A program made the translations under genes and the position numbers. A DNA stretch of 64,000 nt, taken from Fusobacterium_C necrophorum (GTDB lineage Bacteria; Fusobacteriota; Fusobacteriia; Fusobacteriales; Fusobacteriaceae). The stretch lies in the NCBI RefSeq assembly GCF_900104395.1, contig NZ_FMXX01000005.1. The stretch is one strand, 5' to 3'. The stretch's first letter is position 1; every line of letters begins with the position of its first letter. This document shows, piece by piece, positions 35,578-43,575 of the stretch. Below the pieces are notes generated by a model, which did no database searches, was not told the DNA's origin, and saw only the letters and a list, made by a program, of their open reading frames with translations.

Positions 35578-35624
35578 AAATAAAGAAAGAGCTATCTCAA
35601 ATATAATATTTTGAGATAGCTCTT
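35578..35624 (-). terminator. Terminator after nrdG (also faces the MATE gene)
   Basis: Stem AAGAGCTATCTCAAA (35587-35601) pairs with TTTGAGATAGCTCTT (35610-35624). On the minus strand it is followed by a T-rich tail (TTTCTTTATTT), which makes it a good terminator for nrdDG; on the plus strand the tail is weak. Confidence 0.75.
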
Positions 35625-35692
35625 CACAGCTTCATATTCCTGTTTTCCATAAAAATTTATTTAAAAGTCTCTTCCCCCATGAAGTAAACAAC

Positions 35693-36202
35693 TCATTCTG
35701 AAAACAGTATAATGGACTTTTCTTTCAACGAGCTTGCAATATCAATCACTCTTTGATTTCGACTTCCTCTCCATTGCAAAGACAAATCTTTTTCCTCTTC
35801 TCGAAACCTTCCCTCTACCAAGACATCACAGATTTTCACCAAAGACAAAAGAAAAGGATTCTCCAAAATCTCTTCCCAAGTGTAACCGGTCCACATCCAA
35901 ACATCTTTTTCCGGAAACTGCTTTCGAAATTCCGAAATAAAAGCTTTCAGCGGCTCCACATTCGTCTTATAGGTAGGATCTCCCCCCAATAAAGAAAGTC
36001 CTCGCAATAACATTGGATATTTCTTGAAATAGTCAAAAATTTCTTCTTTTTGCTTTTCCGTAAATCTTTCTCCATATCCGGGATTCCATGTTTCTTTGTT
36101 AAAGCAACTGGGACAGGCATGAGAACAACCGCTCACAAAGAGACTTACTCGAATTCCCGGTCCATTGATCATATCTGAATACTTAATTCCTGAATAGTTC
36201 AT
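35693..36202 (-). CDS. nrdG: Anaerobic ribonucleotide reductase activating protein
   Basis: Radical SAM activase of 169 aa that installs the glycyl radical on NrdD. The iron-sulfur motif is C26-x3-C30-x2-C33 (CSHACPSC), the spacing expected for the family. GGDP near residue 73 and the CDVLVEGRF stretch (about 128-136) are also typical. It follows nrdD by 15 bp. Confidence 0.96.
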   Translation of the reverse strand: MNYSGIKYSDMINGPGIRVSLFVSGCSHACPSCFNKETWNPGYGERFTEKQKEEIFDYFKKYPMLLRGLSLLGGDPTYKTNVEPLKAFISEFRKQFPEKDVWMWTGYTWEEILENPFLLSLVKICDVLVEGRFREEEKDLSLQWRGSRNQRVIDIASSLKEKSIILFSE

Positions 36203-36217
36203 TTTTCCCTCTACATT

Positions 36218-38422
36218 TTATCCGTTGTGTTTTACTCGACTCATAATTTCCTTTTGTTTTCCTTTGTTAAAAGGTCGGGCATTCGGTTGAGCCAAATAAC
36301 CACAAACTCTACGAATCACACTCATTTTTTTATTATCATGATTTCCACATTGCGGACAGGTAAAACCCTCTTCTGTCGCGGAAAATTCTCCCTTATATCC
36401 ACACACATAACATTTATCCACAGGCTGATTGATTCCCATATAGTGAATTCCCACTGACTTCGCATAACGCAAAATCGCCGGAATTGCCTCAATATTTTTT
36501 TGTAGGGAATCCGTTTCAATGTAACTGATATGTCCTCCCTTTGAATATTGATGCCCCAAAGCTTCCAAACGCAATTTTTCAAATTGATCCATTTTCAATC
36601 TGGAAGAAACGTGGAAAGAATTGTCGTAGTATCCTTTGTCCGTAATTCCCGGAATATCCCCAAATTCTTTTTGATCCATCTTTGCAAAACGGTCACACAA
36701 GGACTCTGACGGAGTTCCATACATGGCAAATCCCAAACCTGTTTCCGCCTTAAATTGTTCCAACTTATCGGCAATATATTTTAAAATAGCAAATGATTTC
36801 TTGTATACTTCCTCATCCTGTGCGAAATCTTTTCCATACAACAACTGAGACACTTCTGATAAACCGATGTATCCGATAGAGACCGTCGCATAGCCTCCCC
36901 AAATCAAATCTGCAATCGTTTCTTTTTCTTCTTTTTCTGCCAATGCTCCATACATCCATAAGATAGGGGCAATATCTGCCGTCGTCTTTTCCAGATATTT
37001 TGCCCTGAAGATGCAATTTTCTTTACAAATTTCCAAAATTCTATCCAATTCCTGATAAAATCCTTTTTCATCTCCCGGATTCTTAATCGCCATTCGAGGT
37101 AAATTCATACTGGTTGCTCCAAAATTAAAACGTCCTGCATAAATTTCCTTTCCTTCCCCATTTTTCCAAGGAGATAGGAAGGCTCTACATCCCATCGGAT
37201 AAACCACTGTTCCTTGTTCCCATTGTTCTTGAGTAATAAATAAAATATCAGGGTATATCGATTTGGTCATACATTCAAAAGCCAGTTGTGCAATGTCCCA
37301 GTTTGGAGAATCCGGATTTAAATTTAACTTTTCCGTCATAGCATAGGCAATTTTTGGAAAAATTGCTGTTTCCTTATTTTTTCCAAAGCCGTCCATTCTG
37401 GTTTTAAAGACATACTTTTGTACCAATCTTCCTTCCCAGGAAGTTTCCGTTCCAATTCCTATTGTTGTAAAAGGTGTCTGTCCATTCACTGTAGACAAGG
37501 AGTTGATTTCATATTCCAAACCTTGCATTGCCTGCTTCACGGACTCTTCTGTTAAATCAGTAGCATAACGATAGGCTTTGGGATATTTTTCCTTTAATTC
37601 CTGATTGTCGTAAATAATTCCGGCTCTTCCATAAGAATTCAATATTTCTTCTATCTTCTCATCATTTAGATTTTCTATATAGTACAATCCCTTTTTAAAG
37701 TGCTTATAAAAACTTTTTTGAATATATGGCACTAAAGCTCTGTCCAAATAAGGAATGGAACATCCTCCGTAGGTATTGGACGATACGGAAGCAATGATTT
37801 GAATGATATGTCCCACAGCAACATCCACAGAATTCGGCTCCAACATTTTGGCATTTCCAATATTGCAACCACCTTTTAACATTCTTTCAATGTTTACCAA
37901 TTCACAATTGGTTTCTCGAAATAATAAATAATCCAAGTCATGCAGATGAATTTCTCCTTTAATATGAGCCTCTTTGATATGTCTTGGAACGATCTTATTC
38001 AAGTAATAATCTCTGGAGGAAATTCCTGCTAATAAATCTCTTTGCACAGAAATGGTCTTTGCATCCTTATTGGCATTTTCTATCAATAGGCTTTCATTGG
38101 AAGCATCCACCAATTCTCCGATTTGCTTATAAATACTTTTTTCTTTATTTCGAATTTCTGTCTTTAAGGTTCGATAACTTTGATATGCCATAGCAATATC
38201 TTTTTCAGAAGAAGCCATCAATTTTTTGACCACCAAATCTTGAATTTCTTCCACACTCATAATCTTATTTTCTAAATTTTCTATCTGATGAGCAATTTTG
38301 GAAATCAATTCTTCCGGGATTGCCCTAGAGTGTTGTTTAAAAGCCATAGAAATTGCATTTACAATTCTCCGAGCATCAAAATCAATTACAGTCCCATCTC
38401 TCTTAATTACTTTTTTTACCAC
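36218..38422 (-). CDS. nrdD: Anaerobic ribonucleoside-triphosphate reductase
   Basis: Oxygen-sensitive enzyme of 734 aa making dNTPs from NTPs. The N-terminal ATP-cone (about 3-95, beginning VIKRDGTVIDFD) gives allosteric control, the alpha/beta barrel follows, then a zinc site (CYVCGYKG and CPQCG) and the C-terminal glycyl-radical loop RRVCGYLAQP with Gly near residue 708. The start is GTG at 38422 behind AGGAGAG. The promoter carries two NrdR-box-like palindromes, so repression by NrdR when dATP is high is likely. nrdG follows. Confidence 0.97.
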   Translation of the reverse strand: MVKKVIKRDGTVIDFDARRIVNAISMAFKQHSRAIPEELISKIAHQIENLENKIMSVEEIQDLVVKKLMASSEKDIAMAYQSYRTLKTEIRNKEKSIYKQIGELVDASNESLLIENANKDAKTISVQRDLLAGISSRDYYLNKIVPRHIKEAHIKGEIHLHDLDYLLFRETNCELVNIERMLKGGCNIGNAKMLEPNSVDVAVGHIIQIIASVSSNTYGGCSIPYLDRALVPYIQKSFYKHFKKGLYYIENLNDEKIEEILNSYGRAGIIYDNQELKEKYPKAYRYATDLTEESVKQAMQGLEYEINSLSTVNGQTPFTTIGIGTETSWEGRLVQKYVFKTRMDGFGKNKETAIFPKIAYAMTEKLNLNPDSPNWDIAQLAFECMTKSIYPDILFITQEQWEQGTVVYPMGCRAFLSPWKNGEGKEIYAGRFNFGATSMNLPRMAIKNPGDEKGFYQELDRILEICKENCIFRAKYLEKTTADIAPILWMYGALAEKEEKETIADLIWGGYATVSIGYIGLSEVSQLLYGKDFAQDEEVYKKSFAILKYIADKLEQFKAETGLGFAMYGTPSESLCDRFAKMDQKEFGDIPGITDKGYYDNSFHVSSRLKMDQFEKLRLEALGHQYSKGGHISYIETDSLQKNIEAIPAILRYAKSVGIHYMGINQPVDKCYVCGYKGEFSATEEGFTCPQCGNHDNKKMSVIRRVCGYLAQPNARPFNKGKQKEIMSRVKHNG

Positions 38423-38460
38423 AAAAATCTCTCCTTTCTCTCAAACTTTTATCTTCTAAA

Positions 38461-38489
38461 ATTATACTACAACTTTTAGAAAAATACAA
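38461..38489 (-). promoter_or_regulatory. Promoter of nrdDG
   Basis: On the minus strand TTGTAT (38489-38484), 17 bp, TATAAT (38466-38461), 38 bp before the GTG start. The -35 lies within the proximal NrdR-like palindrome. Confidence 0.65.
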
Positions 38490-38528
38490 TATCTTGTTTT
38501 CGTACTCTTATTTTTTACAATATATTGT
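38486..38528. promoter_or_regulatory. Two NrdR-box-like operators upstream of nrdD
   Basis: ACAATATATTGT (38517-38528) is a perfect palindrome and ACAATATCTTGT (38486-38497) a near copy. Their centres are 31 bp apart, about three helical turns, the spacing known for paired NrdR boxes (consensus close to ACACwATATwTwGTGT). The proximal box overlaps the -35. The distal one is flanked by GT, extending the match. Confidence 0.7.
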
Positions 38529-38536
38529 GTTTTTAC

Positions 38537-38573
38537 AAATAAAAAGAGCTTGAAGAAAAATTCTTCAAGCTCT
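38537..38573 (-). terminator. Terminator after fba
   Basis: Stem AGAGCTTGAAG (38545-38555) pairs with CTTCAAGCTCT (38563-38573); the minus strand continues into TTTTTATTT. It lies 28 bp after the fba stop. Confidence 0.85.
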
Positions 38574-38600
38574 GCTGTTCTCATTTTAAAAAAAACGTTT

Positions 38601-39590
38601 TTATTTGGTTCCTTTTACATAAGCTCCTTCTGAACCAAATACATCTTGTACTTTTGTCTTATAGTACTCTTTCATTTCTTTCTGCCCTGCTCCCAAGTAT
38701 TTTCTTGGATCAAACTCTTTCGGATTGGTTCCCAATACTTGTCTTACTCCAGCAGTAAATGCTAATCTTCCATCCGTATCTACATTGATTTTAGCAACGG
38801 TAGATTTCGTAGCACCTCTAAGTTCGGAATCCGGAATTCCAATTGCATCTTTCATCTCTCCACCGAATTCTTTAATCATATCAACGTATTTTTTAGGCAC
38901 TGCTGAAGATCCATGCAATACAATAGGAAAGCTTCCCAATTTTTCCGCCACGGCATCCAAGATATCCAATCGTAATTTCGGATCTTCTCCCGGCTTAAAT
39001 TTATGAGCCCCATGAGAAGTTCCAATCGCAATTGCCAAAGAATCCACTCCGGTTCTTCCCACAAAATCAATCACTTCTTCCGGATTGGTATACTTGTGTT
39101 CTTCTGCATGAACATCATCTTCAATTCCTGCTAGCACTCCTAATTCCGCCTCTACACTGACATATTCTCCTGCATTTTTATGAGCATAGTCCACGACCTC
39201 TTTTGTCACTCGAATATTTTCTTCGTAATCATAGTGAGAAGCATCAATCATGACAGAAGAAAATCCTGCTGCAATACATTTTTTTACCGTTTCCAAATCT
39301 GCTCCATGATCTAAGTGTAGTGCTATCGGAATATCAGAGCCCATATTTCTTGCTCTATCTACTGCTGCTTTCGCCATCAATGGTGCAACATCATAGCCCA
39401 TATATTTAATAGCCCCTGCAGAACATTGTAAAATAACAGGCGAACCCATTTCTGCACAAGCTTCTACAATCGCCAAAACCATTTCCATATTGTTAAAGTT
39501 AAACGCAGGCACTGCATATCCTTCTTTATTTGCTTTTGCAAACATTTCTCTCGTATTTGATAACCCTAATTCTCGATACGTGTATCCCAT
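38601..39590 (-). CDS. fba: Class II fructose-bisphosphate aldolase
   Basis: Zinc aldolase of 329 aa for glycolysis and gluconeogenesis, cleaving fructose 1,6-bisphosphate to DHAP and glyceraldehyde 3-phosphate. AFNFNN near the N-terminus, the zinc motif LHLDHGAD (about 91-98), the E-A-E-L-G segment (about 147) and VLHGSSAVP (about 220-228) are all present. It lies 15 bp after a small membrane-protein gene and ends with a strong terminator. Confidence 0.95.
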   Translation of the reverse strand: MGYTYRELGLSNTREMFAKANKEGYAVPAFNFNNMEMVLAIVEACAEMGSPVILQCSAGAIKYMGYDVAPLMAKAAVDRARNMGSDIPIALHLDHGADLETVKKCIAAGFSSVMIDASHYDYEENIRVTKEVVDYAHKNAGEYVSVEAELGVLAGIEDDVHAEEHKYTNPEEVIDFVGRTGVDSLAIAIGTSHGAHKFKPGEDPKLRLDILDAVAEKLGSFPIVLHGSSAVPKKYVDMIKEFGGEMKDAIGIPDSELRGATKSTVAKINVDTDGRLAFTAGVRQVLGTNPKEFDPRKYLGAGQKEMKEYYKTKVQDVFGSEGAYVKGTK

Positions 39591-39605
39591 CTTTTCCTCC
39601 TTAAA

Positions 39606-40094
39606 TTATTGCTGTTTTTCTTGTACTTTTTTCAAAATATACCTAAAAAACCATTTTATTTTCATTTTCTTACGAAAAAGAACAAACACCTGCGGAACAA
39701 ACTCAATCACAGTTTCTACTATTTCCTGGTATCTTGCAAAACGTCCGTGAAATATTTTTTGTTCTGCCACGAGCCAAGACAACAAAATTAAATTGAGTAT
39801 CCGTAAAAAATTTCCTAAAAATTGTTGAATTCCTTCTAAGGTGATATAAAAACCAAAAACTCGTAACAATACTCTTCCTTCTTGATGATAGTAAAGTTGT
39901 ATCAGAAATGTAGAAAGATAAAAGAAACATAAAATCCAAATTCTTTTCAACTGTTCTTTGAATTTCGAATTATATCCTATATTCCAACATAGTAAAAACA
40001 AGAAAGGCAGACATAAAATTCTCCAATCTTGAAAAAACAAATTTATTGCAAATATTACGAAAAATAATAGCAAGTAAATTTTATTTTTTAACAA
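39606..40094 (-). CDS. Small integral membrane protein, EcfT-like in appearance
   Basis: Protein of 162 aa with about four hydrophobic segments (near residues 5-35, 50-65, 80-90, 95-110) and a very basic, amphipathic C-terminus (RKKMKIKWFFRYILKKVQEKQQ, shown in pieces: RKKMKIK, FRYILKKVQ). The pattern of short helices followed by a cytoplasmic helical tail recalls the transmembrane T subunit of ECF importers, though it is shorter than typical and lacks ATPase neighbours. Its start overlaps the end of serS by 14 bp. Function not recognised. Confidence 0.65.
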   Translation of the reverse strand: MLKNKIYLLLFFVIFAINLFFQDWRILCLPFLFLLCWNIGYNSKFKEQLKRIWILCFFYLSTFLIQLYYHQEGRVLLRVFGFYITLEGIQQFLGNFLRILNLILLSWLVAEQKIFHGRFARYQEIVETVIEFVPQVFVLFRKKMKIKWFFRYILKKVQEKQQ

Positions 40095-41355
40095 CTTCCA
40101 TTCCTCCCATATATGGTACCAATGCTTTCGGAATTAAGAAACTTCCGTCTTCCTGTTGATAATTCTCCATAATCGCGACTAAAGTTCTTCCCACCGCTAA
40201 TCCGGAACCGTTTAGAGTATGGCAGAATTCACTCTTGTTTTCTCCTTGAGGTCTATATTTCAAGCCCATTCTTCTCGCTTGGAAATCTTCGCAGTTGGAA
40301 CAAGAAGAAATTTCTCGATATTTATTTTGTGACGGCAACCATACTTCCAAATCATAAGTTTTTGCCGCACTGAATCCAATATCTCCTGAACAAAGTGCGA
40401 TGACTCGATATGGAAGCTCCAATTTTTGCAAAATTGCCTCCGCATTGTTCACCATTTTTTCCAATTCTTCATATGATGTTTTGTTGTCGGTAATTTTTAC
40501 CATTTCCACCTTATTGAATTGGTGAACTCGAATTAAACCCTTTACATCTTTTCCGTAAGAACCTGCTTCTCTTCGAAAACAAGGAGAATATGCAGTATAG
40601 TACTTAGGAAGTTCCGCTTGCTCCAAAATTTCTTTTCTATGAATATTGGTCATCGAAATTTCGGAAGTGGAAATCAGATACATATTATCCTCTGTTGTTT
40701 TATACATGTCTTCTTCAAATTTTGGAAGCTGTCCTGTCCCTTCACATACCTCAGCTTTTACCATAAAAGGTGTTAAATGTTCCGTATATCCATGTTCTGT
40801 TGTGTGTGTATCCAACATGAAACTGATTAGAGCTCTTTCCAATCTTGCAGCGACTCCACGATATAATACAAATCTCGATCCTGAAAGTTTTGCCCCTCTT
40901 TCAAAATCTAAAATTCCTAAGTCCTCTCCAATTTCCCAATGTGGCTTTGGCGGGAAAGAAAATTCTCTCGGTGTTCCCCATTTTCGAATTTCCACATTTT
41001 CTTCCTCATCTTTTCCAATGGGAGTTGTTTCATGGTACATATTCGGAATAATCATTAAAATATGATTTACTTTTTCTTCCACTTCCGCTAACTTTGCATC
41101 CAATTCTTTAATTTTTGCAGAAGTAATCCCCATTTCTTTGATAACTTCCGAAGCATCTTTTCCTTCCTTTTTGAATTGAGCAATCTTTGCAGATTCCGTG
41201 TTTCTTTCTCTCTTCAGAGCTTCTACTTCTGATAAAATTTCTCTTCTTTCCGCATCTAAACGATCAAATTCTGATAAATCTAAAGAATTATTTCTATTTT
41301 TCAACATCTCCTGTACTTTTTCTCTGTTTTCTCGAATAAATCTAGCTTCTAACAT
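40081..41355 (-). CDS. serS: Seryl-tRNA synthetase
   Basis: Class II synthetase of 424 aa charging tRNA-Ser and tRNA-Sec. The N-terminal coiled-coil arm (about 25-100, Lys/Glu-rich) binds the long variable arm of the tRNA. Catalytic motifs: TSEISMTNIH, motif 2 PCFRREAGSYGKDVKGLIRVHQF (in part: CFRREAGSYG, RVHQF) and motif 3 GSGLAVGRTLVA. Normal length. It overlaps the preceding DUF2344 gene by 7 bp. Confidence 0.97.
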   Translation of the reverse strand: MLEARFIRENREKVQEMLKNRNNSLDLSEFDRLDAERREILSEVEALKRERNTESAKIAQFKKEGKDASEVIKEMGITSAKIKELDAKLAEVEEKVNHILMIIPNMYHETTPIGKDEEENVEIRKWGTPREFSFPPKPHWEIGEDLGILDFERGAKLSGSRFVLYRGVAARLERALISFMLDTHTTEHGYTEHLTPFMVKAEVCEGTGQLPKFEEDMYKTTEDNMYLISTSEISMTNIHRKEILEQAELPKYYTAYSPCFRREAGSYGKDVKGLIRVHQFNKVEMVKITDNKTSYEELEKMVNNAEAILQKLELPYRVIALCSGDIGFSAAKTYDLEVWLPSQNKYREISSCSNCEDFQARRMGLKYRPQGENKSEFCHTLNGSGLAVGRTLVAIMENYQQEDGSFLIPKALVPYMGGMEVVKK

Positions 41356-41963
41356 AGTCCTTCCCCCTTATCTTCGGCTTTTTCATATCCTAATCGTTTG
41401 ATCCTCACCTCTTGTTGTCTTATGTTCGCCAATTCTAAATAAGCATTCGGTGAGATATTGATACTGCTTAATGTAATACAATTTTCCGTTCTCTTCCATG
41501 AAACAATTCTTTGTTTCAGTTCTCGAGTTACTGTTTTTCCTTTTTTTTCTCGAACTTCTATAATTTCCTCTTGTTGTAATAATGCCTCCAAGCGGTCTAC
41601 TACGCTACACGAGCCTTCTACAGAATATCTGGTATACGGATATTCTTCCACGATATTTCCTTTTCCTTCTAAATTTTCCACTTCCTGTACCCGAAATCCT
41701 AACACTTGAGCAGAATTTAAACGCCTCAGCACTTCCGCATTGCTTAAATCCTCTTCCAATTCAATGTCCATAATCTCTCCAAAAGCTTCCGTTCCCAGAG
41801 AAATCGGATTTCCGAAAGACATTTTGGGCCTTGGATGAAAACCGTTACTATATTTGATAGGAAGATTTGTTTTTTTAAACAATCTTTCTAAGAAACGTAT
41901 CAAGTCCAAATGGGAAATAAATCGCATATCCTCATATTTATCAAAATATACTCTTTTTTTCAT
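41349..41963 (-). CDS. Radical-SAM-associated DUF2344 protein (TIGR03936 type)
   Basis: Protein of 204 aa from the ATG at 41963, which has a better distance to AAGGAAAG than the ATG two codons upstream. The opening with RFISHLDLIRFLERLF and YSNGFHPRPKMSFGNPISLG is characteristic of DUF2344, which is usually fused to or next to a TIGR03960 radical SAM enzyme. No radical SAM partner is in the window. Function unknown. It leads the unit that contains serS, a membrane protein and fba. Confidence 0.85.
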   Translation of the reverse strand: MKKRVYFDKYEDMRFISHLDLIRFLERLFKKTNLPIKYSNGFHPRPKMSFGNPISLGTEAFGEIMDIELEEDLSNAEVLRRLNSAQVLGFRVQEVENLEGKGNIVEEYPYTRYSVEGSCSVVDRLEALLQQEEIIEVREKKGKTVTRELKQRIVSWKRTENCITLSSINISPNAYLELANIRQQEVRIKRLGYEKAEDKGEGLC

Positions 41964-41998
41964 ACTCATCTTTCCTTATATATCAATCGTTAGAGTAT

Positions 41999-42027
41999 AT
42001 TGTACCACATTATGTTTCTCCATTCAA
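41999..42027 (-). promoter_or_regulatory. Promoter of the DUF2344-serS-fba unit
   Basis: On the minus strand TTGAAT (42027-42022), 17-bp spacer, TACAAT (42004-41999), 36 bp before the ATG at 41963. It lies just after the lpxD stop, and no terminator separates the two, so readthrough from lpxD is possible. Confidence 0.6.
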
Positions 42028-42035
42028 TTATAAAA

Positions 42036-43037
42036 TTATTTTCCCTTGTTTTCAAGAGCTTTCACTCGTTTTAATAATTCTGGTAATTTTTTCATCGAAA
42101 CTTTGATTTTTAAATCCTCTTTATGATCTACCAGAGGATAACCGGATAGAATTTGATTGGATTTTACATCTCCAGTCACTCCCGATTTGGAACCGATGAC
42201 AATGTTGTCTCCGATTTTAATATGTCCTGCTACGCCGGTTTGTCCGGCAAGAGTTACATTATTTCCAATTTCTGTGCTTCCGGCAATTCCTACTTGGGAT
42301 ATAATCAGACAATTTTCCCCAATTCTATCATTATGTGCCACCTGTACCAGATTATCTATTTTAGTATATTTTTTGATCAATGTATTCCCAATAGTTCCTC
42401 GGTCTACCGTCGTATTTGCTCCGATTTCTACAAAATCTTCTATCACCACAGAACCGATTTGCTCAATTTTCATATTATTTCCCTGTACTTTGACAAAGCC
42501 AAATCCATCAGAGCCTATGACCGCTCCCGATTGAAAAATACATCCTTTCCCGACTTTTACAAATTCTCGAATACTAACATTGGAATACAGAATACTTCCT
42601 TCTCCGATCACAGCACCTTCTCCGATAAAAACATGGGGATATAATACCACATTGTCTCCAATGACAGCATCATGTCCTATGTAAACATTGGGAGCAATGG
42701 ATACATTTTTTCCAATCTTAGCGGAATCCTCTATCATTTTCTCCATCTTTTTTAAAGGTCTCTTAAAAAAATGCAATAATTTTGGCATTAAAATTCTCGG
42801 ATTATCGCGTACTACAATATACATTTTTCCTAAGTCCATAGGTAACTCAATATCCGGAACAATAATAACTTTTGCTTTACATTCCCCTAACTTTGTTAAA
42901 AATTTTTCCTCCGCTGCAAAGCTTACATCATCTTCTTCCGCATGGAAAAAGGGAGCGAGCCCAGAAACCTGTTCTACACTCTCTCCCTTTACTATTCCAT
43001 TCAGAAGGGTTACTAAGTCTCTAATTTGATAACTCAT
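42036..43037 (-). CDS. lpxD: UDP-3-O-acylglucosamine N-acyltransferase LpxD
   Basis: Lipid A enzyme of 333 aa adding the second acyl chain. The N-terminal uridine-binding domain (about 1-95) is followed by a left-handed beta helix of hexapeptide repeats (about 105-290, for example SIAPNVYIGHDAVIGDNV in short units), with catalytic His in VAHNDRIGENC (about 235). The C-terminal helix ends LPELLKRVKALENK. Indicates an LPS-type outer membrane. It follows ompH by 18 bp. Confidence 0.95.
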   Translation of the reverse strand: MSYQIRDLVTLLNGIVKGESVEQVSGLAPFFHAEEDDVSFAAEEKFLTKLGECKAKVIIVPDIELPMDLGKMYIVVRDNPRILMPKLLHFFKRPLKKMEKMIEDSAKIGKNVSIAPNVYIGHDAVIGDNVVLYPHVFIGEGAVIGEGSILYSNVSIREFVKVGKGCIFQSGAVIGSDGFGFVKVQGNNMKIEQIGSVVIEDFVEIGANTTVDRGTIGNTLIKKYTKIDNLVQVAHNDRIGENCLIISQVGIAGSTEIGNNVTLAGQTGVAGHIKIGDNIVIGSKSGVTGDVKSNQILSGYPLVDHKEDLKIKVSMKKLPELLKRVKALENKGK

Positions 43038-43055
43038 AACTCCCTCCTTCTTATA

Positions 43056-43535
43056 TTATTTTATTGTTTCCATTTTTTTGATTACTTTATCTGTAATATC
43101 TTCTCCGCCAACAAGGACAGCTCCTCTATCTAAAACATAATCGTATTTTCCTTCCGTTGCTACCGCTTGTACCGCTTTATTTGCTTTCGTAAAAATAGCG
43201 GACATTTTTGTTTGTTCCATCTTCGCTAAACTTTCTCTTGAAGTATTTACATATTTATAGAATCCTTCTACTTTTGCTTGAAATGCTTTCTTTTCGGCAT
43301 CTGTCAATTTATCTCCTTTGGCTTGTAATGCTACTTCTTCTTTTTGTAATGCTACTTGTCTTTGATTTACGTCATTTTCAATTCTTTTTACCTCTTTTTG
43401 TAAAGTAGCTTCTACCCCTTTTGTTCCACTATATCTTCCAATCACCTCTTGAGAATCCACCACTGCAATTTTATCTGCAAATGCACTCATAGAAAAAGCA
43501 GATACCAATCCTAATACCAATAACATTTTTTTCAT
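43056..43535 (-). CDS. OmpH/Skp-family periplasmic chaperone
   Basis: Protein of 159 aa with a signal peptide (MKKMLLVLGLVSAFSMSAFA) and the OmpH domain: IAVVDSQEVIGRYSG, then a long helical hairpin with heptad pattern (about 40-125). Skp holds unfolded outer-membrane proteins on their way to the BAM complex. The order bamA-ompH-lpxD is the classic diderm arrangement. Confidence 0.9.
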   Translation of the reverse strand: MKKMLLVLGLVSAFSMSAFADKIAVVDSQEVIGRYSGTKGVEATLQKEVKRIENDVNQRQVALQKEEVALQAKGDKLTDAEKKAFQAKVEGFYKYVNTSRESLAKMEQTKMSAIFTKANKAVQAVATEGKYDYVLDRGAVLVGGEDITDKVIKKMETIK

Positions 43536-43575
43536 TTGTCGTAACCTCCATTTATTTTATAAATTTATATTCTCA

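Noticed and set aside
35578..35624. Hairpin read as an attenuator or small RNA
   Set aside because: Its place between converging genes and the T-rich tail on the minus strand fit an ordinary terminator.
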